A DNA stretch of 22,482 bases from assembly GCA_016295895.1 (NCBI GenBank), contig JAEDKI010000008.1, positions 1 to 22,482 of the forward strand. The letters run 5' to 3'. This document shows, in pieces, positions 6,865-13,654 of the stretch; the first letter of the stretch is position 1, and each line of letters begins with the position of its first letter. The notes beneath the pieces were generated by a model that was not told where the DNA came from, searched no databases, and saw only the letters and a list, made by a program, of their open reading frames with translations. This DNA comes from Clostridiaceae bacterium (lineage in GTDB: Bacteria; Bacillota; Clostridia; Oscillospirales; Acutalibacteraceae). The translations under genes and the position numbers were made by a program.

Positions 6865-7530
6865 CTATGAGCTTAATTTTTCACGGATTATTTCCAAAAC
6901 CGCTTTTTCACGCCTTGAAACCTGCACCTGAGTCATGCCGAGCCGTCTCCCCGTTTTAGACTGGGTTAAGCCGCCGTAATACCGAAGCTCTATCATTTTT
7001 CGGTCACGCTCGTCAAGGCTCTGAAGCACCTGACGCAAGGCAAGAGAATCCGAAAGCTCGTTTTCGGGCGAATCAACGGGAATATCAAGGCTTTTTTCGC
7101 CGTCCTCCGAGCAGGTCAGAGAAACGGGCGGAATTGAGGCGTTGAGAAGCATTGCCGCCTCGGTTGAATCGATTCCGAGGCTCTCCGCAAGCTCGCCGAC
7201 AGTCGGCTCTCTGCCGAGAGAAAGAGCAATTTCCTCCCTCTTTTTCAAGGCGTTTCTTGATTTTTCTTTTATGGCACGCCCGACCTTGACCGAGCCGCCG
7301 TCTCTGAAAAGGCGTTTTATTTCGCCGAGAATGACAGGCACGGCATAGGTTGAAAACGAGAAACCTCTTGATTCGTCAAAATTATCCGCCGCTTTTATCA
7401 GACCGACGCACCCCGCCTGAAACAAATCGTCATATTCCGCTCCCCTGCCCCTGAAACGGTTTGCACAGGCGTGAACAAGTCCGAGATTTTTTTCAACCAG
7501 CTCATTCCTTGCGCTTTTTGTTTCAGTCAT
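6865..7530 (-). CDS. sigF: RNA polymerase sporulation sigma factor SigF
   Basis: Sigma-F directs the first forespore-specific gene set after asymmetric division. The 221-residue protein has sigma-70 region 2 ('YDDLFQAGCVGLIKAADNF' and 'GFSFSTYAVPVILGEIKR'), a region 3 segment ('GREPTVGELAESLGI') and the region 4 helix-turn-helix ending in 'TQVQVSRREK'. Position in the three-gene operon behind spoIIAA and spoIIAB distinguishes it from the similar SigG. The ATG at 7530 overlaps the spoIIAB stop by 8 nt (7523-7530) and has GGGGAG six bases upstream, so translation is probably coupled. A longer frame from 7563 lacks a ribosome binding site. Activity should be blocked by SpoIIAB until SpoIIAA is dephosphorylated (family knowledge). 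Confidence 0.95.
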   Translation of the reverse strand: MTETKSARNELVEKNLGLVHACANRFRGRGAEYDDLFQAGCVGLIKAADNFDESRGFSFSTYAVPVILGEIKRLFRDGGSVKVGRAIKEKSRNALKKREEIALSLGREPTVGELAESLGIDSTEAAMLLNASIPPVSLTCSEDGEKSLDIPVDSPENELSDSLALRQVLQSLDERDRKMIELRYYGGLTQSKTGRRLGMTQVQVSRREKAVLEIIREKLSS

Positions 7531-7966
7531 CAGAGGCTCCCCGTCCTTTGAATGACTTTTCAAGAGTTACGGTGGTTCCTTTGCCGACCTTTGAGCGCAC
7601 GCTGATTTTATCGCAGAAGCTCTGCATGACTGCAAAGCCGAGACCCGCTCTCTCGCCGCCGAGAGTTGTGAAAAGCGGTTCCATTGCCTGCTTAACATTG
7701 AGGATTCCGCAGCCTTTGTCTCTGATTTTCACTCTGAATCTGCCGTTCTCGCAGATTCCTGCCCATATGTAAATTGTGCCTACGCTCTGAGGATAGGCGT
7801 GAACAATGCAGTTTGTTACAGCCTCGCTCACGGCGGTTTTTATATCCGATATCTCCTCAATATTCGGGTCAAGCTGTGCCGCAAAGGCAGCAACCGCCGC
7901 TCTGGCAAACGCTTCGTTAACCGAGCGGCTCTCAATCTGAAGCTTCATTTCGTTTATCGTTTTCAA
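7523..7966 (-). CDS. spoIIAB: Anti-sigma-F factor/serine kinase SpoIIAB
   Basis: SpoIIAB is a GHKL-fold ATP-binding protein that holds sigma-F inactive and phosphorylates SpoIIAA. The 147-residue product shows the N box 'EAVTNCIVHAY' (E48, N52), the G1 box 'DKGCGI' (83-88) and the G2 glycine-rich lid 'GGERAGLGFAV' (103-113). I place the start at TTG (7966-7964): AAGGAG (7980-7975) lies 8 bases upstream, the usual distance, and the length equals the family norm. A GTG at 7975 would overlap the spoIIAA stop but touches the ribosome binding site. An ATG at 7948 has no site. The gene lies 5 nt after spoIIAA and overlaps sigF. Confidence 0.94.
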   Translation of the reverse strand: MKTINEMKLQIESRSVNEAFARAAVAAFAAQLDPNIEEISDIKTAVSEAVTNCIVHAYPQSVGTIYIWAGICENGRFRVKIRDKGCGILNVKQAMEPLFTTLGGERAGLGFAVMQSFCDKISVRSKVGKGTTVTLEKSFKGRGASDD

Positions 7967-7971
7967 TTTTT

Positions 7972-8292
7972 TCACTCCTTATTTTTTGCTTTCAATGTCA
8001 CAAGCTTTTCAAGCCCTGCAAGCTTCATCATGGAATAAAGCCGCCTTGACAGATTGACAACTTCAAGGTTGCCGCCGTAGCTTTCAACAATTCTGTATCT
8101 GCCGAGAACAAAGCCTATTCCCGAGCTGTCCATGAAAGTTACATCTCCGAAATCAAGGCGGACATTCGGCACAAGGGCTGACTGAATCGCTTCGTCCGCT
8201 TCAAGGCGCAGAGCGGCGGCGTTGTGGTGATCCATTTCGCCGCTGAGCGCAATAGTTACGCGCATCGGCGTTGAACTGATTTTTATTGCCAT
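7972..8292 (-). CDS. spoIIAA: Anti-sigma-F factor antagonist SpoIIAA
   Basis: This 106-residue STAS-domain protein binds SpoIIAB and frees sigma-F when unphosphorylated. The phosphorylation site motif 'MDSSGIGF' is present, the second serine (S57) being the expected phosphoacceptor, and the preceding strand 'NVRLDFGDVTF' is typical. GGAGGG lies nine bases before the ATG at 8292. It is the first gene of the spoIIAA-spoIIAB-sigF operon. The SpoIIE phosphatase that would activate it is not in the window. Only about 20 bp separate the start region from the upstream folC terminator, so the operon promoter is not obvious. Confidence 0.95.
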   Translation of the reverse strand: MAIKISSTPMRVTIALSGEMDHHNAAALRLEADEAIQSALVPNVRLDFGDVTFMDSSGIGFVLGRYRIVESYGGNLEVVNLSRRLYSMMKLAGLEKLVTLKAKNKE

Positions 8293-8314
8293 TGAAACAT
8301 TCCCTCCGGTTCAG

Positions 8315-8352
8315 AAAAATAAAAATCCTTTACCCGTTAAGGATAAAGGATT
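8315..8352 (-). terminator. Terminator after folC
   Basis: On the minus strand, a 12-bp stem (8352-8341 with 8335-8324, one G-T pair) with a 5-nt loop is followed by a T-rich run (8323-8315). It separates the valS-folC transcript from the spoIIA operon. Confidence 0.88.
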
Positions 8353-8386
8353 CATAATAAAAAATTTGTTGAATCGGGGGATGAAT

Positions 8387-9664
8387 TTAAAAATCAAGCA
8401 AAATTTTTCTGACCTCTCCCGCAAGATAGAATGAACCGCAGACGAGCAAAGCGCAGTTTTCGGTTAATTCATCAAGTGCGGTCTTAACTGCCGTAACGGG
8501 GTCTGAAATCGCACGGCAGTTTTTGCAGAACTTTTTTGCGCTGTCCGAAAGGCTCTGAGCGTCAAGCGCTCTCGGATTTGCCGCTTTTGCGGCAATAAAT
8601 TCCGAAGCAAGCGGAGCAACAATCCGCAGATAAGAGAGGTAATCTTTATCAGCCATCATTGAGCAAACCGTGATGATTTTTTTGCCTGAAAGATGCTTTG
8701 CGACAAAATCGGCAAGCACTTCGGCACAGCCCTCGTTATGGCCGCCGTCAAGTATAATTACGGGGTTCTTTTTTATCAGCTCCGACCTTGCAGGCATTGT
8801 TGTTGATTCTATCCCCTCGGAAATTGCCTTGTCCGAAACGGATATTCCGAGCCTTGAAAGCGAACGCACCGCTTCAATCGCCGTGCAGGCATTATAAATC
8901 ATATGTCTGCCCGCAAGCGGAAGAATAAAATCAATTCCGTCATAGGCGGCAGAAGTGCCCTCAAGCTTTTCTTCGCCAACGGTCAGCCTGCCCGTATCCG
9001 GGATAACAAGCCTGTTATTTCGCTTTTCACAGGTTTTTTCAATAACCTGCAAAGCTTCTTCATCCTGAAACGGATAAGCGACGGTCTGAGAGCTGTCTTT
9101 TATTATTCCGCATTTTTCGGCGGCTATTTTTTCAACAGTGTCGCCAAGAATAGCCGTGTGGTCAAGAGATATTTTTGTTATCACGCTCACGCAGGGTGAT
9201 TTTATGACATTCGTTGAATCAAGCCTGCCGCCGAGGCCGACTTCAAGCACGGCAAAATCGCATTTTTTCTTTTCAAAATAAAGAAACGCCGCCGCAGTTA
9301 TCGCTTCAAACTCGGTCGGCTGTAATCCCCGTGCCGAAAGCGTTTCAATTGCCGATCTGACCTCTGAAACGCACTCCGAAAGCTCGTCTTTTTCAATCAT
9401 CTTGCCGTTAAACTGAATTCTCTCTCTGAAATCGGCAACATACGGTGAAATGAACAAGCCCGTTTTGTAACCGCTTTTAATGAGGATATTTGAAATCATC
9501 GTTGAGGTTGAGCCTTTGCCGTTAGTGCCCGCAACATGAATGAATTTCACCTTATCCTGAGGGTTTCCGAGAATATCACAGAGAGCTTTTATTCTTTCAA
9601 GCCCCGGATTTATTCCGAACTTTTCAAGAGAATGTATATATTCAATTGCTTCGCTGCATTCCAT
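8387..9664 (-). CDS. folC: Folylpolyglutamate synthase/dihydrofolate synthase FolC
   Basis: FolC is a cytoplasmic Mur-ligase-family enzyme that adds L-glutamate to dihydropteroate and/or reduced folates using ATP. The 425-residue protein has the P-loop 'HVAGTNGKGST' (43-53), the 'SPYVADFRERI' segment shortly after, the 'EVGLGGRLDSTNV' motif, and 'DGGHNEGC' in the C-terminal domain; length is normal. The ATG at 9664 has AGGTG close upstream; the longer frame from 9727 would begin inside a hairpin. It follows valS by 63 bp in the same direction, an arrangement common in Firmicutes (valS-folC), so the T-box upstream of valS probably also influences it. Confidence 0.94.
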   Translation of the reverse strand: MECSEAIEYIHSLEKFGINPGLERIKALCDILGNPQDKVKFIHVAGTNGKGSTSTMISNILIKSGYKTGLFISPYVADFRERIQFNGKMIEKDELSECVSEVRSAIETLSARGLQPTEFEAITAAAFLYFEKKKCDFAVLEVGLGGRLDSTNVIKSPCVSVITKISLDHTAILGDTVEKIAAEKCGIIKDSSQTVAYPFQDEEALQVIEKTCEKRNNRLVIPDTGRLTVGEEKLEGTSAAYDGIDFILPLAGRHMIYNACTAIEAVRSLSRLGISVSDKAISEGIESTTMPARSELIKKNPVIILDGGHNEGCAEVLADFVAKHLSGKKIITVCSMMADKDYLSYLRIVAPLASEFIAAKAANPRALDAQSLSDSAKKFCKNCRAISDPVTAVKTALDELTENCALLVCGSFYLAGEVRKILLDF

Positions 9665-9683
9665 AATATCACCTGTCAAAACA

Positions 9684-9721
9684 GCCGCCGGCATCTCCGG
9701 ATAACCGGAGAAACCGACGGC
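9684..9721 (-). terminator. Hairpin between valS and folC
   Basis: A strong two-part stem (9721-9714 with 9691-9684, and 9711-9705 with 9700-9694) closes a TTAT loop. It is followed on the minus strand by only TGTTTTG, so it may be a partial terminator or a processing/stability element setting folC level relative to valS. Confidence 0.5.
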
Positions 9722-9727
9722 GGGCAA

Positions 9728-12346
9728 TCAGCCCAATTTTGCAATGCTGTCTTTAAGCATCGCTATTTTTTCTTCATACTTTGCTTTCTGCTCACGCTGA
9801 CCCTCAACAACCGCTGCGGGCGCTTTGGCAACAAAGTTTTCGTTTGAAAGCTTGCCGTTGACGAAATCAAGGTCTTTCTGAACAGCCGCAAGCTCTTTGT
9901 TAAGTCTTGCTTTTTCTGCTTCAAAATCAACAAGCTCACCCATGGGAATGTATATCTTTGCGTCATGGGTAACAATGCAAACCGAACCTTCAATTTCAAA
10001 CTCATCTGCAACCTCAACCTCGGAGGCGCTTGCAAGACGCTGCATGAATATGCCGCCCTGCTCAAAGGTATCTTTATAAGCTGTGGCAATATAAAGCTTC
10101 GCTTTCTTTGACGGCGGAACATTCATTTCCGCTCTGCGGTTACGGATTGCACGAACGGCGGTCATAATTCTTTCCATTTCCGCTTCTTCAGCGGCAAATG
10201 CGTGGCTTTCGTCATACTCAGGCCATGCGGAAACCATAATCGACTCGCCCTCGTGAGGCAATGACTGCCAGATTTCTTCGGTGATGAACGGCATAAACGG
10301 ATGAAGAAGCTTCAGAGTGTTGCTCATGACCCAAACAAGAACCTGCTTTGCGGTCTTTGCTTCCTCGCCGTCTTTCTGAAGTCTTATCTTTGCAAGCTCG
10401 ATATACCAATCGCAGAAAATATCCCAGATAAAGTCATAAAGCTTTGAAACGGCGATGCCGAGCTCAAATTTTTCAAGGTTATCCGTAACCTCTCCCGTGA
10501 GGCTGTTAAACAGGCTGATTACCCATTTATCCTCAAGCGCAAGCTTCTCGGGCAGTTCACAGGGAATATCTTCCTCGCCGATATTCATAAGAATGAATCT
10601 TGCGGCGTTCCACAGCTTGTTGGCAAAATTACGGCTTGCTTCAACCTTTTCATCGGAGAAACGCATATCGTTTCCGGGGCTGTTGCCGGTTGCAAGAGTC
10701 AGTCTGAGAGCGTCTGCGCCGTATTTATCAATGATTTCAAGCGGATCAATGCCGTTGCCGAGGGATTTTGACATCTTTCTGCCCTGAGCGTCTCTGACAA
10801 GACCGTGAATAAGAACCGTATCAAACGGCTGACTTCCCATCTGTTCACAGCTTGAGAATATCATTCTCGCAACCCAGAAGAAAATTATATCATAGCCCGT
10901 AACAAGAGTGTTTGTCGGGAAATAATGCTCAAGCTCGGGAGTTTTGTCAGGCCAGCCGAGGGTTGAGAACGGCCAGAGAGCCGAAGAAAACCAAGTATCG
11001 AGCGTGTCGGGATCCTGCTCAACCTTTCCGCCGCACTTCGGGCAGCAGTCGGGAGCGGTTTTTGCAACCGTAACCTCGCCGCAATCCTGACAGTAATATG
11101 CGGGGATTCTGTGACCCCACCAAAGCTGACGGGAAATGCACCAATCCTTGATGTTTTCCATCCAATGGAAATAGGTCTTTTCAAATCTTTCGGGAACGAA
11201 CTTTGTTTTGCCGCTTCTTACGCATTCGATTGCAGGCTCGGCAAGCGGCTGCATCTTAACAAACCACTGCTTTGAAACTCTCGGCTCAATGCTCGTGTGG
11301 CATCTGTAGCAGGTTCCGACATTGTGGCTGTAATCCTCGATTTTAACGAGAGCGCCCTCAGCTTCAAGGTCGGCAACGATTGCTTTTCTTGCCTCGTATC
11401 TGTCCATGCCCGCATATTTCGGATAATCGTCGGTGATCTTAGCGTCGTCTGTCATAACATTGATAACCTCAAGGTTATGGCGCAAACCGACTTCAAAGTC
11501 GTTGGGGTCGTGAGCGGGAGTGATTTTAACGACGCCCGTTCCGAAATCCATTTCAACATATTCATCGGCAACAACGGGAATCTCACGGTGTACTATGGGC
11601 AGGATAAGAGTTTTGCCGATAACATCCTTGTATCTTTCGTCGTTCGGATTGACCGCAACGGCGGTATCGCCGAGCAGGGTCTCGGGTCTTGTTGTTGCAA
11701 GCTCCATATAGCCGCTTCCGTCCTTGAACGGATAGCGGAGGTGCCAGAAATGACCCGCCTGATCCTCATATTCAACCTCTGCGTCTGAAATTGAAGTCAA
11801 GCAATGGGGGCACCAGTTGATTATTCTTTCGCCCCTGTAAATCAGACCCTTTTCGTAAAGACTGCAAAAAACTTCAAGAACAGCCTTGCTGCAGCCCTCG
11901 TCAAGGGTGAATCGCTCTCTGTCCCAATCGCAGGAGGAGCCCATTTTTTTAAGCTGTTCAATAATTCTGCCGCCGTATTTTTCTTTCCATTCCCAAGCAC
12001 GCTTGAGGAAGCCGTCTCTGCCGATATCTTCCTTAGTCAAGCCCTCTTTTTTCATTGCTTCAACAATTTTCGCTTCGGTTGCGATTGAAGCATGGTCGGT
12101 TCCGGGCAACCAAAGGGCATCATAGCCCTGCATTCTTCTCCAACGGATAAGGATATCCTGAAGAGTATTGTCAAGCGCATGACCCATATGAAGCTGACCC
12201 GTGATATTCGGGGGCGGAATTACGATGGTATAAGGCTTTTTGTCGTTTTCGCATTTGGCATGGAAGTATTTACCCTTGAGCCAAAAATCGTAAATTCGGT
12301 CTTCGACATTCTTTGGGTCATACTTCTTCTCAAGTTCTTTTGCCAT
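9728..12346 (-). CDS. valS: Valine--tRNA ligase
   Basis: This class Ia aminoacyl-tRNA synthetase charges tRNA-Val and edits mischarged threonine. The 872-residue length is typical. Visible motifs are the HIGH box as 'HMGH' (53-56, in PPPNITGQLHMGHAL), the KMSKS loop in 'GRKMSKSLGNG', two cysteine clusters ('CYRCH' and 'YYCQDCG...CCPKCGG') consistent with zinc binding, and the C-terminal coiled coil that ends in repeated Lys/Glu/Ala. The ATG at 12346 has GGGAG eight bases upstream; a longer frame begins inside the T-box terminator. It is preceded by a T-box leader and a strong promoter and followed by folC. Confidence 0.97.
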   Translation of the reverse strand: MAKELEKKYDPKNVEDRIYDFWLKGKYFHAKCENDKKPYTIVIPPPNITGQLHMGHALDNTLQDILIRWRRMQGYDALWLPGTDHASIATEAKIVEAMKKEGLTKEDIGRDGFLKRAWEWKEKYGGRIIEQLKKMGSSCDWDRERFTLDEGCSKAVLEVFCSLYEKGLIYRGERIINWCPHCLTSISDAEVEYEDQAGHFWHLRYPFKDGSGYMELATTRPETLLGDTAVAVNPNDERYKDVIGKTLILPIVHREIPVVADEYVEMDFGTGVVKITPAHDPNDFEVGLRHNLEVINVMTDDAKITDDYPKYAGMDRYEARKAIVADLEAEGALVKIEDYSHNVGTCYRCHTSIEPRVSKQWFVKMQPLAEPAIECVRSGKTKFVPERFEKTYFHWMENIKDWCISRQLWWGHRIPAYYCQDCGEVTVAKTAPDCCPKCGGKVEQDPDTLDTWFSSALWPFSTLGWPDKTPELEHYFPTNTLVTGYDIIFFWVARMIFSSCEQMGSQPFDTVLIHGLVRDAQGRKMSKSLGNGIDPLEIIDKYGADALRLTLATGNSPGNDMRFSDEKVEASRNFANKLWNAARFILMNIGEEDIPCELPEKLALEDKWVISLFNSLTGEVTDNLEKFELGIAVSKLYDFIWDIFCDWYIELAKIRLQKDGEEAKTAKQVLVWVMSNTLKLLHPFMPFITEEIWQSLPHEGESIMVSAWPEYDESHAFAAEEAEMERIMTAVRAIRNRRAEMNVPPSKKAKLYIATAYKDTFEQGGIFMQRLASASEVEVADEFEIEGSVCIVTHDAKIYIPMGELVDFEAEKARLNKELAAVQKDLDFVNGKLSNENFVAKAPAAVVEGQREQKAKYEEKIAMLKDSIAKLG

Positions 12347-12378
12347 AAGAAATCTCCCTTTCTTTCTTGTGAGACAAT

Positions 12379-12660
12379 AAAAAAATCGCCTCACGGATTT
12401 TGAAAAAAATCAATGAGACGAGTAAATTACCCGCGGTACCACTCATATTGCACGGAGAACCGTGCCGCTCTTTGGGCTCTGACAAGCCCTATGCATTCAC
12501 GCAGCAATCACGGAAAGGGTCTACTTGCTGTTAAGCTTTCTTCCTTTCGGCTCAGGGGCTACAACAAACGCCTGCCGTTCACCGGCTTTTCACCAACCGC
12601 CGGCTCTCTCGGGAACGCATTTGCGCCGTCCTCCCCGTCAAAGCTTTTATTATTAAATTT
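12379..12660 (-). promoter_or_regulatory. T-box riboswitch leader of valS
   Basis: The leader senses uncharged tRNA-Val and switches between antitermination and termination. On the minus strand it holds the invariant T-box GTGGTACCGCGG (12442-12431) with its UGGU able to pair with a tRNA end ACCA. It also has a stem I with the usual 'GAGAGCCGG' and 'GGTTGGTGA' elements around 12611-12585. A terminator follows, made of CGTCTCA (12420-12414) with TGAGGCG (12393-12387) and a T run to 12379. The probable specifier codon is GTA at 12562-12560, in 'TTGTAGCCCCTGAG', a valine codon; an in-step alternative GTT just upstream is also valine. Confidence 0.93.
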
Positions 12661-12666
12661 GCTAAA

Positions 12667-12695
12667 ATTTTAGCATATTAATCGTTTGATGTCAA
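12667..12695 (-). promoter_or_regulatory. Sigma-A promoter of valS T-box transcript
   Basis: On the minus strand TTGACA (12695-12690), 17-bp spacer, TAAAAT (12672-12667) with a TGC extension. The -10 is embedded in a perfect 14-bp palindrome, GCTAAAATTTTAGC (12661-12674). Start of transcription near 12660 gives a roughly 310-nt leader to the valS start. Confidence 0.85.
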
Positions 12696-12721
12696 TATTT
12701 TTTTGATTTATATTCTCCGAT

Positions 12722-12754
12722 GAAAAATGCGGCGCAGCCGAAAAGCTGCGCCGC
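12722..12754 (-). terminator. Terminator after 44-residue protein gene
   Basis: A perfect 10-bp GC-rich stem, GCGGCGCAGC with GCTGCGCCGC (12754-12745 and 12738-12729), with a 6-nt loop and a short T run (12728-12722). It ends the small-protein transcript 20 bp after its stop codon. Confidence 0.85.
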
Positions 12755-12773
12755 AAGGTAATATCCGGAATAA

Positions 12774-12908
12774 TCAGAAAAGTACGGGAAAGTGAGCGAG
12801 GAGCTCTCCAACAGCCTTGTTAACGATTTCAACAACTGCTGCTGCATCGAATTCTTTGAAATAAGCGAGAATCTGCTGTACTGCGTCAAGAATTACCTGA
12901 ACTGACAT
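12774..12908 (-). CDS. Small 44-residue amphipathic protein, unknown function
   Basis: This short gene is supported by its signals rather than by homology. A perfect GGAGGA (12921-12916) lies 7 bases before the ATG at 12908. A consensus promoter, a 5' hairpin and a strong terminator frame it exactly. The product begins MSVQVILDAV and ends LLAHFPVLF. It is rich in Ala, Val, Ile, Leu and Phe with regularly spaced Asp/Glu/Lys, as expected for amphipathic helices, and is net negative. It has no cysteines, signal peptide or obvious membrane-spanning stretch. Size and character recall beta-type phenol-soluble modulins or other secreted amphipathic peptides, but this is only a resemblance. It could equally be an intracellular small protein or regulator. 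Very high expression is inferred from the promoter. Confidence 0.8.
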   Translation of the reverse strand: MSVQVILDAVQQILAYFKEFDAAAVVEIVNKAVGELLAHFPVLF

Positions 12909-12930
12909 TGTTTTGTCCTCCTGAATTTTA

Positions 12931-12951
12931 TTAACAGCTTTTTGCTGTCAA
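12931..12951 (-). promoter_or_regulatory. 5' leader hairpin of small-protein mRNA
   Basis: TTGACAGC (12951-12944) pairs with GCTGTTAA (12938-12931) across a 5-nt loop, at or within a base or two of the predicted transcript start. Such 5'-terminal hairpins commonly slow mRNA decay; that role is inferred here. Confidence 0.5.
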
Positions 12952-12955
12952 CTTA

Positions 12956-12984
12956 ATTATAAAAGCTTGTTCACGGTTTGTCAA
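12956..12984 (-). promoter_or_regulatory. Perfect consensus sigma-A promoter
   Basis: On the minus strand TTGACA (12984-12979), exactly 17 bp, TATAAT (12961-12956). It is the only fully consensus promoter I found in the window and drives only the 44-residue protein gene. Confidence 0.92.
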
Positions 12985-12993
12985 CAGCTTTAT

Positions 12994-13050
12994 CAGTACA
13001 AAATCGCATATTTGTCTGAAAAACGACTATACAATATTGCAAATTTGTCT
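12994..13050 (-). repeat. Two direct 24-bp repeats upstream of promoter
   Basis: Two imperfect direct copies (13050-13027 and 13017-12994, minus strand, each starting AGACAAAT) match at 19 of 24 positions and are offset by 33 bp, about three helical turns. They lie roughly 45 to 100 bp before the predicted start of the small-protein transcript, where activator sites or AT-rich UP-like elements would be expected. They also follow the thioredoxin stop codon. Confidence 0.6.
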
Positions 13051-13085
13051 AATAATAGATATCATTTTCCGATTTATGAATAAAT

Positions 13086-13397
13086 TTACTCCAACATATC
13101 CATAATCGCCTGTTTTCCCGTTACGCCGATGCTTCTGTTCATAACCGTTCCGTTTTTCATAACAACCAGAGTCGGAATACTCATAATTCCGAATTTTTCC
13201 GCAAGATCCTTTTCGGAATCAACATTCACCTTGCAGATTTTGACATCGGAGCTTGCGCTCTCCGCAACATCACTGATAACGCTTGAAAGCGCCTTGCAGG
13301 GGGTGCACCAATCGGCAAAAAAATCCAGCAAAACCGTTCCGCTGTAATTTTCAACCTCCCGAGTGTAGCTGTCGCCCGTTATATCATAAATTTTCAT
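13086..13397 (-). CDS. Thioredoxin with CTPC active site
   Basis: This 103-residue cytoplasmic protein has the thioredoxin fold: 'LLDFFADWCTPCK' with redox cysteines C31 and C34, and the cis-proline in 'MSIPTLVV', followed by 'KNG'. The active site reads CTPC instead of the classical CGPC, a variation at a position that tunes redox potential. The ATG at 13397 is preferred over one at 13415 because AAGGA and GGAG both lie just upstream of it. No thioredoxin reductase is nearby. No clear terminator follows, and the gene is preceded by a possible short upstream reading frame. Confidence 0.9.
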   Translation of the reverse strand: MKIYDITGDSYTREVENYSGTVLLDFFADWCTPCKALSSVISDVAESASSDVKICKVNVDSEKDLAEKFGIMSIPTLVVMKNGTVMNRSIGVTGKQAIMDMLE

Positions 13398-13415
13398 AAG
13401 CTCCGTTCCTTTCAT

Positions 13416-13457
13416 TCACATTGTTTTGTCTGAGCGGCGGCAACCGCTGAGTTTCAT
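13416..13457 (-). CDS. Possible 13-codon upstream reading frame
   Basis: ATG at 13457 reads MKLSGCRRSDKTM and stops at 13416, 18 bases before the thioredoxin start. AAGGAG lies 12 bases upstream, slightly far. The frame could be a leader peptide or chance; an overlapping in-frame ATG at 13478 would extend it to 20 residues. Confidence 0.22.
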   Translation of the reverse strand: MKLSGCRRSDKTM

Positions 13458-13596
13458 TTGATATTTTTTCTCCTTCATGTTATTTTATACGGAAATAAGA
13501 TTTTCAATTCCGATTTCTGCTGACGGCAGATCTGCGAAGAATGCCGTATGAAAAACCAAAACTTTTTTACGGAAATGCTTTTGTACAAAAAATAAC

Positions 13597-13637
13597 AAAA
13601 AAAGATTACAGGCTGTTTATTAACAAACCTGTAATCT
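13597..13637 (-). terminator. Terminator after sipL
   Basis: On the minus strand AGATTACAGG (13637-13628) pairs perfectly with CCTGTAATCT (13612-13603), followed by a T run (13603-13597). It ends the sipL transcript. Confidence 0.88.
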
Positions 13638-13654
13638 GAAATTGAAATACAATT

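Noticed and set aside
8293..8352. Sigma-H promoter for spoIIAA
   Set aside because: AAAGGATTT matches the -35, but the only GAAC-like -10 is about 7 nt away instead of 11-12 and would start transcription at the ribosome binding site.
13482..13507. Promoter for thioredoxin
   Set aside because: TATAAA and TTGAAA are present but only 12-14 bp apart.
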